Positions 1 to 8,121 of a DNA stretch of 64,000 nt are shown piece after piece. Positions within the stretch are counted from its first letter, which is position 1. Each line of letters opens with the position of its first letter. A model generated the notes under the pieces. The model did not search any database and was not told where the DNA came from. It saw only the letters and a list, made by a program, of their open reading frames with translations. Source of the stretch: Nocardioides islandensis (GTDB lineage Bacteria > Actinomycetota > Actinomycetes > Propionibacteriales > Nocardioidaceae); contig NZ_JADKPN010000001.1 in the NCBI RefSeq assembly GCF_015352455.1, forward strand, positions 496,001-560,000, in the 5' to 3' direction. The position numbers and the translations under genes are program-made.

Positions 1-611
1 GCCCGCGCGTGCACGTGGCGCAGCGGACCGAGCAGCAGCGCGACCGGGATCAGCAGCGACGCGGCGTCGACCAGGTAGATGGTCGTGAACGTCCGCGGGA
101 CGTGGACGTCGACGTAGAGCCCGCTGACGATCCCGCCGAGGCCGATGCCCAGGTTGACCAGCGCGAAGTTCACGCCGAAGTACTGCTGGCGGAGCGGGCC
201 CTGCACGATCGCGGCCACCATCGCGTTGAACGCCGGCCAGGTGACGCCCGAGACGCCCATCAGGGTGGTCGCCACGATCGCGGCCGGCAGCGACTCGGCG
301 AAGGCCAGGATGCCGACGCCGGTCATGTGCACGACGCAGGCGACGAGGGTGACCAGGCGGGCGCCGTACTTGTCCACGGCCGCGCCACCGGGGCCCGTCA
401 CGATCACGCCGACGGCGAAGATCCACGCCATCAGCGCGCCCGCGACGTCCAGGCCGATGCCGCGCACCTCGTGGAGGTAGATCACCGTGAACGGGAGGGT
501 CATGCCCCGGCCGAAGAGCTGGATCGCGACCGTCGACAGCAGCCAGCGGCCCTCGCGGGGCAGCTGCGCCCAGAACGACGCGAGGGTGGTGCGCGGAGCG
601 GTGTCGGCCAT
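1..611 (-). CDS. MFS transporter, partial (N-terminal part)
   Basis: This gene reads leftward and runs off the window, so only about 203 N-terminal residues are present. They start MADTAPRTTLASFWAQ and continue with alternating hydrophobic segments typical of a major facilitator: a first helix around STVAIQLFGRGMTLPF, a loop with the family-like GPGGAAVDKYGAR (DxxGxR-type loop between helices 2 and 3), then further helices. The substrate cannot be told. The ATG at 609-611 is chosen because the family motif order fits. It is divergent from nfo, with 99 bases between the two starts. The family call is firm and the specificity is unknown. Confidence 0.8.
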   Translation of the reverse strand, partial: MADTAPRTTLASFWAQLPREGRWLLSTVAIQLFGRGMTLPFTVIYLHEVRGIGLDVAGALMAWIFAVGVIVTGPGGAAVDKYGARLVTLVACVVHMTGVGILAFAESLPAAIVATTLMGVSGVTWPAFNAMVAAIVQGPLRQQYFGVNFALVNLGIGLGGIVSGLYVDVHVPRTFTTIYLVDAASLLIPVALLLGPLRHVHAR

Positions 612-698
612 CGGGTCGATGGTTCCACTGCCCACCGACACCTCTCGACCGGTTATCGGGCTGGTCGAACCGTCGTCCTGGGTGTCCGTGCCGCCGAC

Positions 699-704
699 TA
701 CCGT
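699..704 (+). promoter_or_regulatory. -10 element for nfo (leaderless type)
   Basis: TACCGT lies 6 bases before the ATG of nfo, and no purine-rich ribosome binding site precedes the ATG. This TANNNT-N6-8-start arrangement recurs through the window and is the known signature of leaderless actinobacterial transcripts. Confidence 0.55.
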
Positions 705-710
705 TGCCCC

Positions 711-1502
711 ATGATCCGCATCGGCGCGCACGTCGAGCAGCAGGACCCGATCGCGGAGGCGCGGGCCCGCGGCACGGACCTGGTGCAGTTCTTCCTCGGC
801 AACCCGCAGGGCTACAAGGGCCCCGAGATCCAGTACGCCGGCGGCCTGGAGGGCCTGCGGGACGACGCGCAGGCCGCAGGGGTCGAGCTGTACGTCCACG
901 CGCCCTACCTCGTGAACGTCGCGACCACCAACAACCGGATCCGCATCCCGTCGCGCAAGCTGCTCCAGCAGCACGTCGACGCCGCCGCGGCCCTGGGCGC
1001 GAAGGGCCTGATCGTGCACGGTGGCCACGTCGACAAGGCCGACGACGTCGAGACCGGGTTCGACAACTGGCGCAAGGCGATCGAGGCGACCGACATCAAG
1101 CTGCCGCTGCTCATCGAGAACACCGCCGGCGGCGACAACGCGATGGCCCGGCAGCTCGAGCGCATCGACCGGGTCTTCGACGCGGTCTCGAAGGCCGAGG
1201 GCGCCGACATGGTCGGCTTCTGCCTCGACACCTGCCACGCCCACGCCGGCGGCAACGCACTGGAGACGATCGTCGAGGACGTCCTCAAGGTCACCGGCCG
1301 CATCGACCTGGTGCACTGCAACGACAGCCGCGACGAGTTCGACTCCGGCGCCGACCGGCACGCGAACGTCGGCGGCGGTCACATCGGGGCCGACCTGCTG
1401 GCCGCGGTCGTCCGCGACGCCGGCGCGCCGGTGATCTGCGAGACCCCGGGCGGCGCCGAGGAGCACAGGGCCGACTTCGCCAGCCTGCTGGACCGCGTGT
1501 GA
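711..1502 (+). CDS. nfo: Deoxyribonuclease IV (AP endonuclease, Nfo family)
   Basis: A 263-residue TIM-barrel endonuclease that cuts DNA 5' to abasic sites in base excision repair and uses a trinuclear zinc centre. The family's metal-binding stretches are visible in order: HAPYLVNVA near residue 63, IVHGGHV near 102, LIENTAGG near 138, CLDTCHAHAGG near 172, HCNDSRDEFDSGADRH near 204 followed by GGGHIG, and CETPGG near the C-terminus. Length is slightly under the usual 280. The long open frame upstream of the ATG at 711 is a GC-rich artefact, because the family N-terminus (MIRIGAHV) begins exactly there. The gene ends 4 bases before the next gene on the same strand. Confidence 0.93.
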   Translation: MIRIGAHVEQQDPIAEARARGTDLVQFFLGNPQGYKGPEIQYAGGLEGLRDDAQAAGVELYVHAPYLVNVATTNNRIRIPSRKLLQQHVDAAAALGAKGLIVHGGHVDKADDVETGFDNWRKAIEATDIKLPLLIENTAGGDNAMARQLERIDRVFDAVSKAEGADMVGFCLDTCHAHAGGNALETIVEDVLKVTGRIDLVHCNDSRDEFDSGADRHANVGGGHIGADLLAAVVRDAGAPVICETPGGAEEHRADFASLLDRV

Positions 1503-1506
1503 CGCA

Positions 1507-2391
1507 GTGCTGACGGCAGGGCCGACGGCAGGGCTGACGGCAGGGCTGACCGGGGCCGGACCGTCGCCGACCCGGCGCGGCCTGCTGGGCGCGGCCCTGG
1601 GGATCGCGGTGACGGGCTGCTCGGTCGGCCCGCGCGTGCCGACCGCGAGCGTGGCCCGGTCGGCCTACGGCGACGACCCCTCGCAGTACGGCGAGCTGTA
1701 CCTCCCCGCGCGTATCCCGCTGGCCACCGTCGTGGTCGTGCACGGCGGGTACTGGGCGCAGGGCTTCGGCGCCGAGGCGATGCGGCCGATGTGCCAGGCG
1801 CTGCAGGCCGAGGGGTACGCCGTGTGGAACCTGGAGTACCGCCGCGTCGGCGGCACCGGAGGCTGGCCGATGACGTTCGAGGACGTGGCCGCCGGGATCG
1901 ACCACCTCGACACCTTCGACACCGTCGACGCCGGCGACGTCCGGCTGGTCGGGCACTCGGCCGGCGGCCAGCTGGCGGTCTGGGCGGCCTCGCGCCGTGA
2001 CACCACGCCCGGCGGGCCGTCGGCGGTGACGGTGACCCGCTGCCTGTCGTTGGCCGGGGTGCTCGACCTGACCGGCGCGTCGCGGCAGGGCCTCGGGTCG
2101 GGCAACGTCGACCTGCTGATGGGCGGCACACCGGCCGACGTGCCCGACCACTACGACGTCGGCGACCCGACCCGGCTGGTGCCCGCGGGCTGCCCGGTGG
2201 CCTGCCTCGTGGGCCGCGACGACGAGGTGGTGCCGCGGTCGCAGTCCGACGCGTACGTCGCCGCGGCGAGGAGTGCTGGCGCGCCCGTGACGCTCGACGA
2301 GGTGCCGGGGGACCACTCGGCGCTCATCGGCCCGGAGAGCAGGGCCTGGCCCACGGTGCTGCGCCGGCTGGGCGAGAAGCTCCGGACGTAG
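1507..2391 (+). CDS. Alpha/beta hydrolase, predicted Tat-exported lipoprotein
   Basis: A 294-residue esterase/formamidase-like alpha/beta hydrolase. The GTG start at 1507 gives a short repetitive N-terminus, then a twin-arginine signal (TRRGLLGAALGI, Arg23-Arg24) ending in a lipobox VTGC with Cys38. That suggests Tat export and lipid anchoring on the outer face of the membrane. The enzyme part shows the HGG oxyanion motif (VVHGGYWAQGF), the nucleophile elbow GHSAGG, an acid in GRDDEVVP and a His in GDHSALI. This pattern matches kynurenine-formamidase/BD-FAE-like esterases, but the substrate is unknown. It probably shares the nfo transcript (4-base gap). The N-terminal 15 residues come from a 12-bp tandem repeat, so the exact start is the least certain part. 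Confidence 0.8.
   Translation: MLTAGPTAGLTAGLTGAGPSPTRRGLLGAALGIAVTGCSVGPRVPTASVARSAYGDDPSQYGELYLPARIPLATVVVVHGGYWAQGFGAEAMRPMCQALQAEGYAVWNLEYRRVGGTGGWPMTFEDVAAGIDHLDTFDTVDAGDVRLVGHSAGGQLAVWAASRRDTTPGGPSAVTVTRCLSLAGVLDLTGASRQGLGSGNVDLLMGGTPADVPDHYDVGDPTRLVPAGCPVACLVGRDDEVVPRSQSDAYVAAARSAGAPVTLDEVPGDHSALIGPESRAWPTVLRRLGEKLRT
1509..1556. repeat. 12-bp tandem repeat at the hydrolase N-terminus
   Basis: Four units of GCTGACGGCAGG or close variants (1509-1520, 1521-1532, 1533-1544, 1545-1556) lie in frame right after the GTG start and encode LTAG/PTAG-like units ahead of the Tat signal. The fourth unit is degenerate. Confidence 0.8.
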
Positions 2392-2432
2392 CGAGGAGCC
2401 GCGCACCGGGACCGGGTGTGCGGCTCCTCGCT
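2390..2432. terminator. Hairpin between convergent genes
   Basis: An 18-base arm at 2390-2407 pairs with 2415-2432 (one G-T wobble, 7-base loop), placed between the hydrolase stop and the mtlA stop. The stem starts inside the hydrolase stop codon. There is no T tract, as is common for high-GC actinobacteria. It can serve both strands. Confidence 0.7.
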
Positions 2433-2449
2433 GGTCCTTCGGAAGGGTG

Positions 2450-4462
2450 CTAGACCCGGACCCCTTGCAGGACGTCGAGGACCTGCTGCGGACTCGTCGC
2501 CTCCCGCAGCCGGGCCACCTGGTCCTTGCTGGTGAACGTCTCGGCGATCCGCGACAGCAGCGCCAGGTGGTCGTCACCGGCACCGGCGATGCCGAGGACG
2601 AACTCCGCCGGCTTGCCGTTCCAGTCCACCGGGTCGTCGTAGCGGATGAACGAGATCGCGGAGCGCCTGATGGCGCCCTTGGCCTCGTTCGTGCCGTGCG
2701 GGATCGCGAGGCCGTTGCCCATGAACGTGGACACCGACGTCTCCCGGTCGTGCATGGCGGCGACGTACGACGGGTCCACGGCGCCGGCCGCCACGAGGAG
2801 CTGTCCTGCCTCCTCGATGGCCGCGTCGCGGTCCCTCGCCGTGCCGTTCAGCACGATCGAGCCCGGAGCAAGAACCTCGGCCTCGGCCCCACCCGAGGGG
2901 GCCTCAGCTTTTGGGACCGCCGCTCCCACGCTGTTGGACTGCTCGATGAGCTCCACGATCTCGTCGTACCGCGGGCTGCCCATGAAGTTGTCGACGGAGA
3001 CGTGGATCGCCGACGGCGACTGCTGCTGGGCCCGGGCCGTGAGGTCCTGGTGGGTGACCACCAGGTCGACGTCGTCGCGCAGGTTGGAGATCGCCTTGTT
3101 GACGACCGTGACCTCGTGGTGGCCGGCGGCCTGGATCTTCTTGCGGAGCACCGAGGCGCCCATGGCCGAGGAGCCCATGCCCGCGTCGCACGCGAACACG
3201 ATGTTGCGGATCTGCTTGCCGGCGGTCGCGGCGCCGCCACCCAGCAGCACGCCGGAGACCGAGGACGCCTTGCCCTTGTTGGCCTCCATCTGCGCGGTGT
3301 GGTGGGCCAGGTCGTCCACGGCCTCGCTCTTGTCGGCCTTGAGGATCACCGAGGTGATCAGGAAGGACACCGTGGCCGCGAACACCACCGACAGCGTGGT
3401 GCCGACGATGGAGCCGGCCGGCGACTGCAGCCAGACCGCGATGATCGAACCCGGTGCCGCCGGAGCGCGCAGACCGGAGTGGAAGACCATGTTGGTGGCC
3501 ACGCCGGTGGCGCCACCGCAGATCACGGCGATCAGCGTGAACGGCTTCATCAGCACGTACGGGAAGTAGATCTCGTGGATGCCGCCGACGAACTGGATCA
3601 GTGCGGCACCGGGCGCCGAGGCCTTGGCCAGGCCCTTGCCGAACAGCGCGAAGGCGAGCAGCAGGCCCAGACCGGGGCCGGGGTTGGCCTCGATGAGGAA
3701 CAGGATCGACTTGCCCTTGTCCACGGCCTCGGCGGTGCCGAGCGGGGTGAAGACGCCGTGGTTGATCGCGTTGTTGAGGAAGAGCACCTTGGCCGGCTCG
3801 ACGAACACCGAGGCCAGGGGCAGCAGGTTCTTGTCGACCAGGAAGTCGACGACGTTCTCGGCGCCGGCGCTGAACTGCTCGACGAACTTGCCGGCCACGA
3901 AGAACCCGACGACGGCCAGGATCATGCCCCAGATGCCGGCGGAGAAGTTGTTGACCAGCATCTCGAAGCCCGGCCGGATCTTGCCGTCCCAGATGGCGTC
4001 GATCTTCTTCATCGACCAGCCACCGAGCGGGCCCATGATCATCGCGCCGAGGAACATCGGCACCGAGGCGCCGGTGATCGCGCCGACGGTGGCGATCGCG
4101 CCGACCACGCCGCCGCGGATGTTGTCGTCGTACATCATCCGGCCGCCGGTGTAGCCGATCAGGATCGGCAGCAGGTAGGTGATCATCGGGCCGACGATGC
4201 CGCCGTGGACGCCGTCCCAGCCGCCGAGCTGCGAGACGAAGCCGTAGTCGTAGAGGCCGTCCCCGATGCCCGGCGGCTTGTCGAACAGCTTGTCGCCGAT
4301 GAGGGTGATCCAGCCCGACTGGATGAACAGAGCGGTGATCAGGCCCCACGCGATGAACGCGCCGATGTTCGGCAGGACCATGTTGGACAGGAAGGTGCCG
4401 AACTGCTGCACCCGTACCCGCGCCCCACCGCGGGGCGCTGCTGCGGTGGCTGTCGAGGCCAT
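2450..4462 (-). CDS. mtlA: PTS mannitol-type transporter, fused EIICBA
   Basis: A 670-residue sugar-alcohol permease of the phosphotransferase system. It imports and phosphorylates the polyol at the membrane. Domain order is EIIC (about 1-370, multiple membrane helices, with the family-typical GGIHEIYFPYVLMKP), EIIB (FACDAGMGSS, phospho-Cys425) and EIIA (GLAIPHGT, phospho-His589). All three phosphorelay parts are therefore in one chain, as in full-length MtlA. A strong GAGGAGGAAC ribosome binding site precedes the ATG. No mtlD homologue or PTS EI/HPr gene is in the window. The divergent zinc dehydrogenase shares the 153-bp promoter region, which carries an inverted repeat. Mannitol is the family's usual substrate; another polyol is possible. 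Confidence 0.93.
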   Translation of the reverse strand: MASTATAAAPRGGARVRVQQFGTFLSNMVLPNIGAFIAWGLITALFIQSGWITLIGDKLFDKPPGIGDGLYDYGFVSQLGGWDGVHGGIVGPMITYLLPILIGYTGGRMMYDDNIRGGVVGAIATVGAITGASVPMFLGAMIMGPLGGWSMKKIDAIWDGKIRPGFEMLVNNFSAGIWGMILAVVGFFVAGKFVEQFSAGAENVVDFLVDKNLLPLASVFVEPAKVLFLNNAINHGVFTPLGTAEAVDKGKSILFLIEANPGPGLGLLLAFALFGKGLAKASAPGAALIQFVGGIHEIYFPYVLMKPFTLIAVICGGATGVATNMVFHSGLRAPAAPGSIIAVWLQSPAGSIVGTTLSVVFAATVSFLITSVILKADKSEAVDDLAHHTAQMEANKGKASSVSGVLLGGGAATAGKQIRNIVFACDAGMGSSAMGASVLRKKIQAAGHHEVTVVNKAISNLRDDVDLVVTHQDLTARAQQQSPSAIHVSVDNFMGSPRYDEIVELIEQSNSVGAAVPKAEAPSGGAEAEVLAPGSIVLNGTARDRDAAIEEAGQLLVAAGAVDPSYVAAMHDRETSVSTFMGNGLAIPHGTNEAKGAIRRSAISFIRYDDPVDWNGKPAEFVLGIAGAGDDHLALLSRIAETFTSKDQVARLREATSPQQVLDVLQGVRV

Positions 4463-4529
4463 CGAGGTTCCTCCTCAATCTCTAGGCGCGTGACGCCCGT
4501 CACGGCCCGATGCACCGCACTCTGCCCCA

Positions 4530-4575
4530 AAACGGGCACGTTGCCAAGTATTCGGGCACAGATTTATGCCCGTTT
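4530..4575. promoter_or_regulatory. Operator-like inverted repeat between mtlA and the dehydrogenase
   Basis: AAACGGGCA (4530-4538) and its exact reverse complement TGCCCGTTT (4567-4575) flank a third half-site, CGGGCA (4553-4558), in the middle of the divergent promoter region. This is the layout of a repressor or activator site serving both genes. No regulator gene lies next to it. Confidence 0.6.
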
Positions 4576-4602
4576 GTGTGGCTTTTTTGCTTCCGGGTTC
4601 GG

Positions 4603-4608
4603 TAGCGT
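4603..4608 (+). promoter_or_regulatory. -10 element for the zinc dehydrogenase (leaderless type)
   Basis: TAGCGT lies 7 bases before the ATG at 4616, and no ribosome binding site is seen between them. Confidence 0.55.
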
Positions 4609-4615
4609 CGCCCCC

Positions 4616-5674
4616 ATGAAGGCTCTCCGCTTCTATGCCCCCGAAGACGTCCGGGTCGAGGACGTCCCCGAGCCCGAGTGCGGGCCGGACGAGATCAAGC
4701 TGAAGGTCAAGAACTGCTCGACCTGCGGCACCGACGTCAAGATCTTCTACAACGGGCACCAGAACCTCAGTCCGCCGCGGACCATCGGCCACGAGATCGC
4801 CGGCGAGGTCGTCGAGGTCGGCGCGGACGTCAACGCGACCTACGGCTCGGACTGGAAGCCCGGCGACCGCGCGCAGGTGATCGCGGCCGTGCCGTGCGGC
4901 GAGTGCTACGAGTGCCAGAAGGGCTGGATGGCGGTCTGCCAGAACCAGACCTCGGTCGGCTACCAGTACGACGGCGGGTTCGCCGAGTTCATGATCGTGC
5001 CCAGGCAGGTGCTCAAGGTCGACGGGTTGAACCGGATCCCCGACAACGTGGGGTACGACGAGGCGTCGGCCGCCGAGCCCTTCGCGTGCGCCATCAACGC
5101 CCAGGAGCTGCTGGGCATCGAGCCGGGGGACACGGTGGTGGTCTTCGGCGCCGGACCGATCGGCTGCATGCACATCCGCATCGCCCGCGGCGTGCACCAG
5201 TCCGGGCCGGTGTACCTCGTCGACGTCAACGCCGAGCGGCTGAAGATGTCGGCCGACGCGGTGCAGCCCGACGAGACCATCAACGGCGCCGAGGTCGACG
5301 TCGTCGAGCGCGTGATGGAGCTGACCGGCGGCCGCGGCGCGGACGTCGTGATCACCGCCACCGCCGCCAACGTCACCCAGGAGCAGGCCATCTCGATGGC
5401 CGCACGCAACGGCCGCATCTCGTTCTTCGGCGGCCTGCCCAAGACCGACCCGTTCATCAAGTGCGACAGCAACCTCGTCCACTACCGCCAGCTGCACATC
5501 CACGGCGCGAACGGCTCGGCGCCCGAGCACAACAAGCGGGCCCTCGAGTACATCTCCACCGGCCAGGTCCCCGTGAAGGACCTGATCACCGAGCACATCC
5601 CCCTGGACCGCGTCCTCGACGCGTTCCAGATCGTCAAGAAGGGCGAGGCCATCAAGGTGACGGTCGAGCCCTGA
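4616..5674 (+). CDS. Zinc-dependent medium-chain dehydrogenase, probable polyol dehydrogenase
   Basis: A 352-residue MDR-family alcohol/polyol dehydrogenase. The catalytic zinc ligands are Cys37 (CSTCGTD), His59 and Glu60 (GHEIAGE). A structural zinc lobe is complete (CGECYECQKGWMAVC, four Cys). The NAD(P)-binding turn is GAGPIGCMH, followed by an acidic VDVN that suggests NAD rather than NADP. It is divergent from the mannitol-type PTS gene. Because that transporter delivers a phosphorylated polyol, this enzyme may oxidise a polyol phosphate (as the zinc MDR galactitol-1-phosphate dehydrogenase does) or a different free polyol. The substrate is inferred from context only. A hairpin at 5729-5766 follows the stop. 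Confidence 0.85.
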   Translation: MKALRFYAPEDVRVEDVPEPECGPDEIKLKVKNCSTCGTDVKIFYNGHQNLSPPRTIGHEIAGEVVEVGADVNATYGSDWKPGDRAQVIAAVPCGECYECQKGWMAVCQNQTSVGYQYDGGFAEFMIVPRQVLKVDGLNRIPDNVGYDEASAAEPFACAINAQELLGIEPGDTVVVFGAGPIGCMHIRIARGVHQSGPVYLVDVNAERLKMSADAVQPDETINGAEVDVVERVMELTGGRGADVVITATAANVTQEQAISMAARNGRISFFGGLPKTDPFIKCDSNLVHYRQLHIHGANGSAPEHNKRALEYISTGQVPVKDLITEHIPLDRVLDAFQIVKKGEAIKVTVEP

Positions 5675-5728
5675 CAGACTGAGAGAGCTGGGCCGCCCCG
5701 GGTAGATCCACTGGGGCCTGCCCTGAGG

Positions 5729-5766
5729 ACCGCGGTGGTCGGAAGAGAGGTCCGTGCCACCGCGGT
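5729..5766 (+). terminator. Stem-loop downstream of the dehydrogenase
   Basis: ACCGCGGTGG (5729-5738) pairs perfectly with CCACCGCGGT (5757-5766) across an 18-base loop, 55 bases after the stop codon. There is no T run after it. It is probably the gene's terminator. Confidence 0.55.
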
Positions 5767-5779
5767 TCTGGCATTTCAC

Positions 5780-5883
5780 CGCTGGTCGAGGAGGGCCGGA
5801 GGCCCGTCACGAGACCCGGTGAACGGTCCACGGTCCGGTCACCGGGTCTCGTGACGGTCGCTGCGCGACCTCCTCGACCAGCG
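5780..5883. repeat. 104-bp intergenic palindromic (REP-type) element, full copy
   Basis: Outer arms of 15 bases (5780-5794 and 5869-5883, CGCTGGTCGAGGAGG and its complement) enclose inner arms of 19 bases (5804-5822 and 5839-5857). Both pairs are perfect complements. A 45-base half of the element recurs at 15295-15339 with one mismatch, so this is a dispersed repeat rather than a simple terminator. Confidence 0.8.
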
Positions 5884-5900
5884 GATGGGTCCTGCCCCGC

Positions 5901-5906
5901 TAGCGT
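5901..5906 (+). promoter_or_regulatory. -10 element for the FemAB-like gene (leaderless type)
   Basis: TAGCGT lies 7 bases before the GTG at 5914 and starts 17 bases after the end of the palindromic repeat. Confidence 0.55.
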
Positions 5907-5913
5907 GGGTCGG

Positions 5914-7053
5914 GTGACGAGCGCCCCCACCGTCCGGCCCATCAGCCCGGAGCAGCACCTGGCGTTCGTGCGCGCCCAGCCGTGGACCAGCTTCCTCCAG
6001 ACGCCGGCGTGGGCGAAGGTCAAGCCGGAGTGGCGGGCGGAGTCGCTGGGATGGTTCGACGGGTCCGACCTCGTGGGCGCCGGCCTCGTGCTGCACCGCA
6101 ACCTCCCGCGGCTCCAGCGCTCCCTGGCGTACCTCCCCGAGGGCCCGGTCATCGACTGGTCCGCCCCCGACCTGGGGGCCTGGCTGGCCCCGATGACCAA
6201 GCACCTCAAGCAGCACGGCGCGTTCGCGGTGCGGATGGGCCCGCCGGTCGTGACCCGGCGCTGGTCGGCGGCCACGGTCAAGGAGGGCATCGCCGACCCC
6301 GACGTACGCCGCCTCGACGACGTCGCCCCGACCCACCGGGAGCCGGTCGGCGCCCGCGTCGTCTCCCAGCTGCACGAGCTCGGCTGGCGGCTGCAGGGGT
6401 CCGAGGGCGGCGGCTTCGCGGCCGGGCAGCCGCGCTACAACTTCCAGGTCCCCCTCGTCGCCGCGGACGGCACCCGGCGTACCGAGGAGGACGTGCTCGC
6501 CGGCATGAACCAGCAGTGGCGCCGCAACATCAAGAAGGCCGACAAGGCCGGGGTGGTGGTGACGCGCGGCGGCCTGGAGGACCTGAAGGCCTTCCACGAC
6601 CTCTACGCCCACACCGCCGAGCGCGACCACTTCACGCCGCGCCCCCTGGCGTACTTCCGCACCATGGCCGAGGCGATGGCGGCCGAGGAGCCGGACCGGT
6701 TCGTGCTCTGGCTCGCCCACCACGAGGGCGACCTGGTGGCCGCCACGATCGCGGTGCGCGTCGGCACCCACGACTGGTACTCCTACGGCGCCTCCTCCAC
6801 CGAGAACCGCGACGTGCGCGGCTCGAACGCCGTGCAGTGGGCCATGCTGCGTGACGCGATCACGGCCGGTGCGACGGTCTACGACCTGCGGGGCATCACC
6901 GACACCCTCGACCCCGACGACCCGCACGCCGGGCTCATCCAGTTCAAGGTCGGCACGGGCGGCGAGGCGGTCGAGCACGCCGGGGAGTGGGACCTGCCGC
7001 TGCGGCCCTTGCTCTACAAGGCGTTCCAGGCCGCCATGAAGAGGCGGGGCTGA
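5914..7053 (+). CDS. FemAB/FemX-like peptidoglycan aminoacyltransferase
   Basis: A 379-residue protein of the lipid II:amino acid transferase family, which adds amino acids from charged tRNA to the peptidoglycan stem peptide in the cytoplasm. Evidence is the two-lobed GNAT-like sequence with FLQTPAWAKVKPEWRAE near the N-terminus, QQWRRNIKKADKAGV in the middle, and the C-terminal YDLRGITDTLDPDDPHAGL and FKVGTGGEAVEHAGEWDLP typical of the family's last strands. The GTG at 5914 is chosen because upstream codons belong to the palindromic repeat. It lies 3 bases before the racemase-like gene, so the two are co-transcribed. Which residue is added, and to which position, is not readable. Confidence 0.85.
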   Translation: MTSAPTVRPISPEQHLAFVRAQPWTSFLQTPAWAKVKPEWRAESLGWFDGSDLVGAGLVLHRNLPRLQRSLAYLPEGPVIDWSAPDLGAWLAPMTKHLKQHGAFAVRMGPPVVTRRWSAATVKEGIADPDVRRLDDVAPTHREPVGARVVSQLHELGWRLQGSEGGGFAAGQPRYNFQVPLVAADGTRRTEEDVLAGMNQQWRRNIKKADKAGVVVTRGGLEDLKAFHDLYAHTAERDHFTPRPLAYFRTMAEAMAAEEPDRFVLWLAHHEGDLVAATIAVRVGTHDWYSYGASSTENRDVRGSNAVQWAMLRDAITAGATVYDLRGITDTLDPDDPHAGLIQFKVGTGGEAVEHAGEWDLPLRPLLYKAFQAAMKRRG

Positions 7054-7056
7054 GCG

Positions 7057-8121
7057 GTGAGCCTCACCCTGACCGTCGACGGCGACCGCTGGCGCACCCA
7101 CCTCAAGGAGGTGGCCGGCGAGCAGCCCGGACTGGTGCCGGTCGCCAAGGGCAACGGCTACGGCTTCGGCCTCGCACGCCTGGCCCGGAAGGCGGCCTGG
7201 CTGGGGGTCGACACGATGGCCGTCGGCACCTACGACGAGCTGCCCGAGGTCTCCTCACGGTTCCCGGGCGGCCTCCTCGTGCTCACCCCGTGGCGACCGT
7301 TCGGAGCCGCCCTCGACGTGGACGACTCGCTCCAGACCCGGTTGGTGCACACGGTGTCGCGCGTGGAGGACCTCCGGGCGCTGCGCGAGCGGCAGCCGGA
7401 CGCCCGCTTCGTGCTCGAGCTGCGCACCAGCATGCTGCGCCACGGCCTGACCGCGCGCGACCTGCGCGAGGCCGCCGACGTGCTCGGCCCCGGTCACGGC
7501 GGACGCCGGTTCCGCGGCATCGCCCTGCACCTGCCGCTGGCCAGCGGCTCGCACCTCGCCGAGGTGCACCGCCTGGTCGACGAGGTCGTCGGCGCGGGCC
7601 TCGCCGGCAGCCGCACCGCGATCTGGGTCAGCCACCTGACCGGCGACGAGCTCGCCCGGCTGCGCACCAGCCACGCCGACTTCGAGATCCGGCCGCGCAT
7701 CGGCACCCAGCTCTGGCTGGGCGACCGCGGCGCGCTGCGGGTGACCGCGACCGTGCTCGACGTGCACGCGGTCGAGCGGGGCGACGTGTTCGGGTACCGC
7801 GGCCGCAGCGCCCCCAAGTCCGGCCACGTGGTGGTGGTCAGCGGCGGCACCGCCCACGGGATCGGCCTCGAGGCTCCGACCGGCGACTCCTCCATCAAGG
7901 CGCGCGCGGCCACCATCGCGCGCGGCGGCCTGGACGCCGTCGGGTTCGTGCGCTCGCCGTTCACCATCGACGGCAAGCAGCGTCTGTTCGCCGAGCCCCC
8001 GCACATGCAGGCCTCCATGCTCTTCCTGCCCTCCGGCGCGCACGTGCCCGCCGTCGGCGACCAGGTCGACGTCCGCGTGCGCTACACCGCGACGACGTTC
8101 GACCGCGTGGTCGTCACCTGA
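7057..8121 (+). CDS. Alanine-racemase-like PLP protein
   Basis: A 354-residue fold-type III PLP protein. The N-terminal barrel has the cofactor lysine (PVAKGNGYGFG, Lys31). Later parts keep the racemase layout, such as RPRIGTQLWLGDRG before the C-terminal beta domain. However, the stretch expected to carry the second catalytic base (a GYxDG-type motif with Tyr) reads VVVSGGTAHGIGL, and the later CMD-type motif reads HMQAS. Ordinary alanine racemization is therefore doubtful. It is encoded 3 bases after the FemAB-like gene, which suggests a joint role in supplying or modifying peptidoglycan amino acids. The last 8 bases overlap the convergent membrane gene. It may act on another amino acid or have lost activity. 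Confidence 0.75.
   Translation: MSLTLTVDGDRWRTHLKEVAGEQPGLVPVAKGNGYGFGLARLARKAAWLGVDTMAVGTYDELPEVSSRFPGGLLVLTPWRPFGAALDVDDSLQTRLVHTVSRVEDLRALRERQPDARFVLELRTSMLRHGLTARDLREAADVLGPGHGGRRFRGIALHLPLASGSHLAEVHRLVDEVVGAGLAGSRTAIWVSHLTGDELARLRTSHADFEIRPRIGTQLWLGDRGALRVTATVLDVHAVERGDVFGYRGRSAPKSGHVVVVSGGTAHGIGLEAPTGDSSIKARAATIARGGLDAVGFVRSPFTIDGKQRLFAEPPHMQASMLFLPSGAHVPAVGDQVDVRVRYTATTFDRVVVT

Noticed and set aside
9..710. Long plus-strand frame ahead of endonuclease IV
   Set aside because: It is antisense to a clear MFS transporter and has the Arg/Asp/Gly-rich composition of a GC-rich shadow frame.
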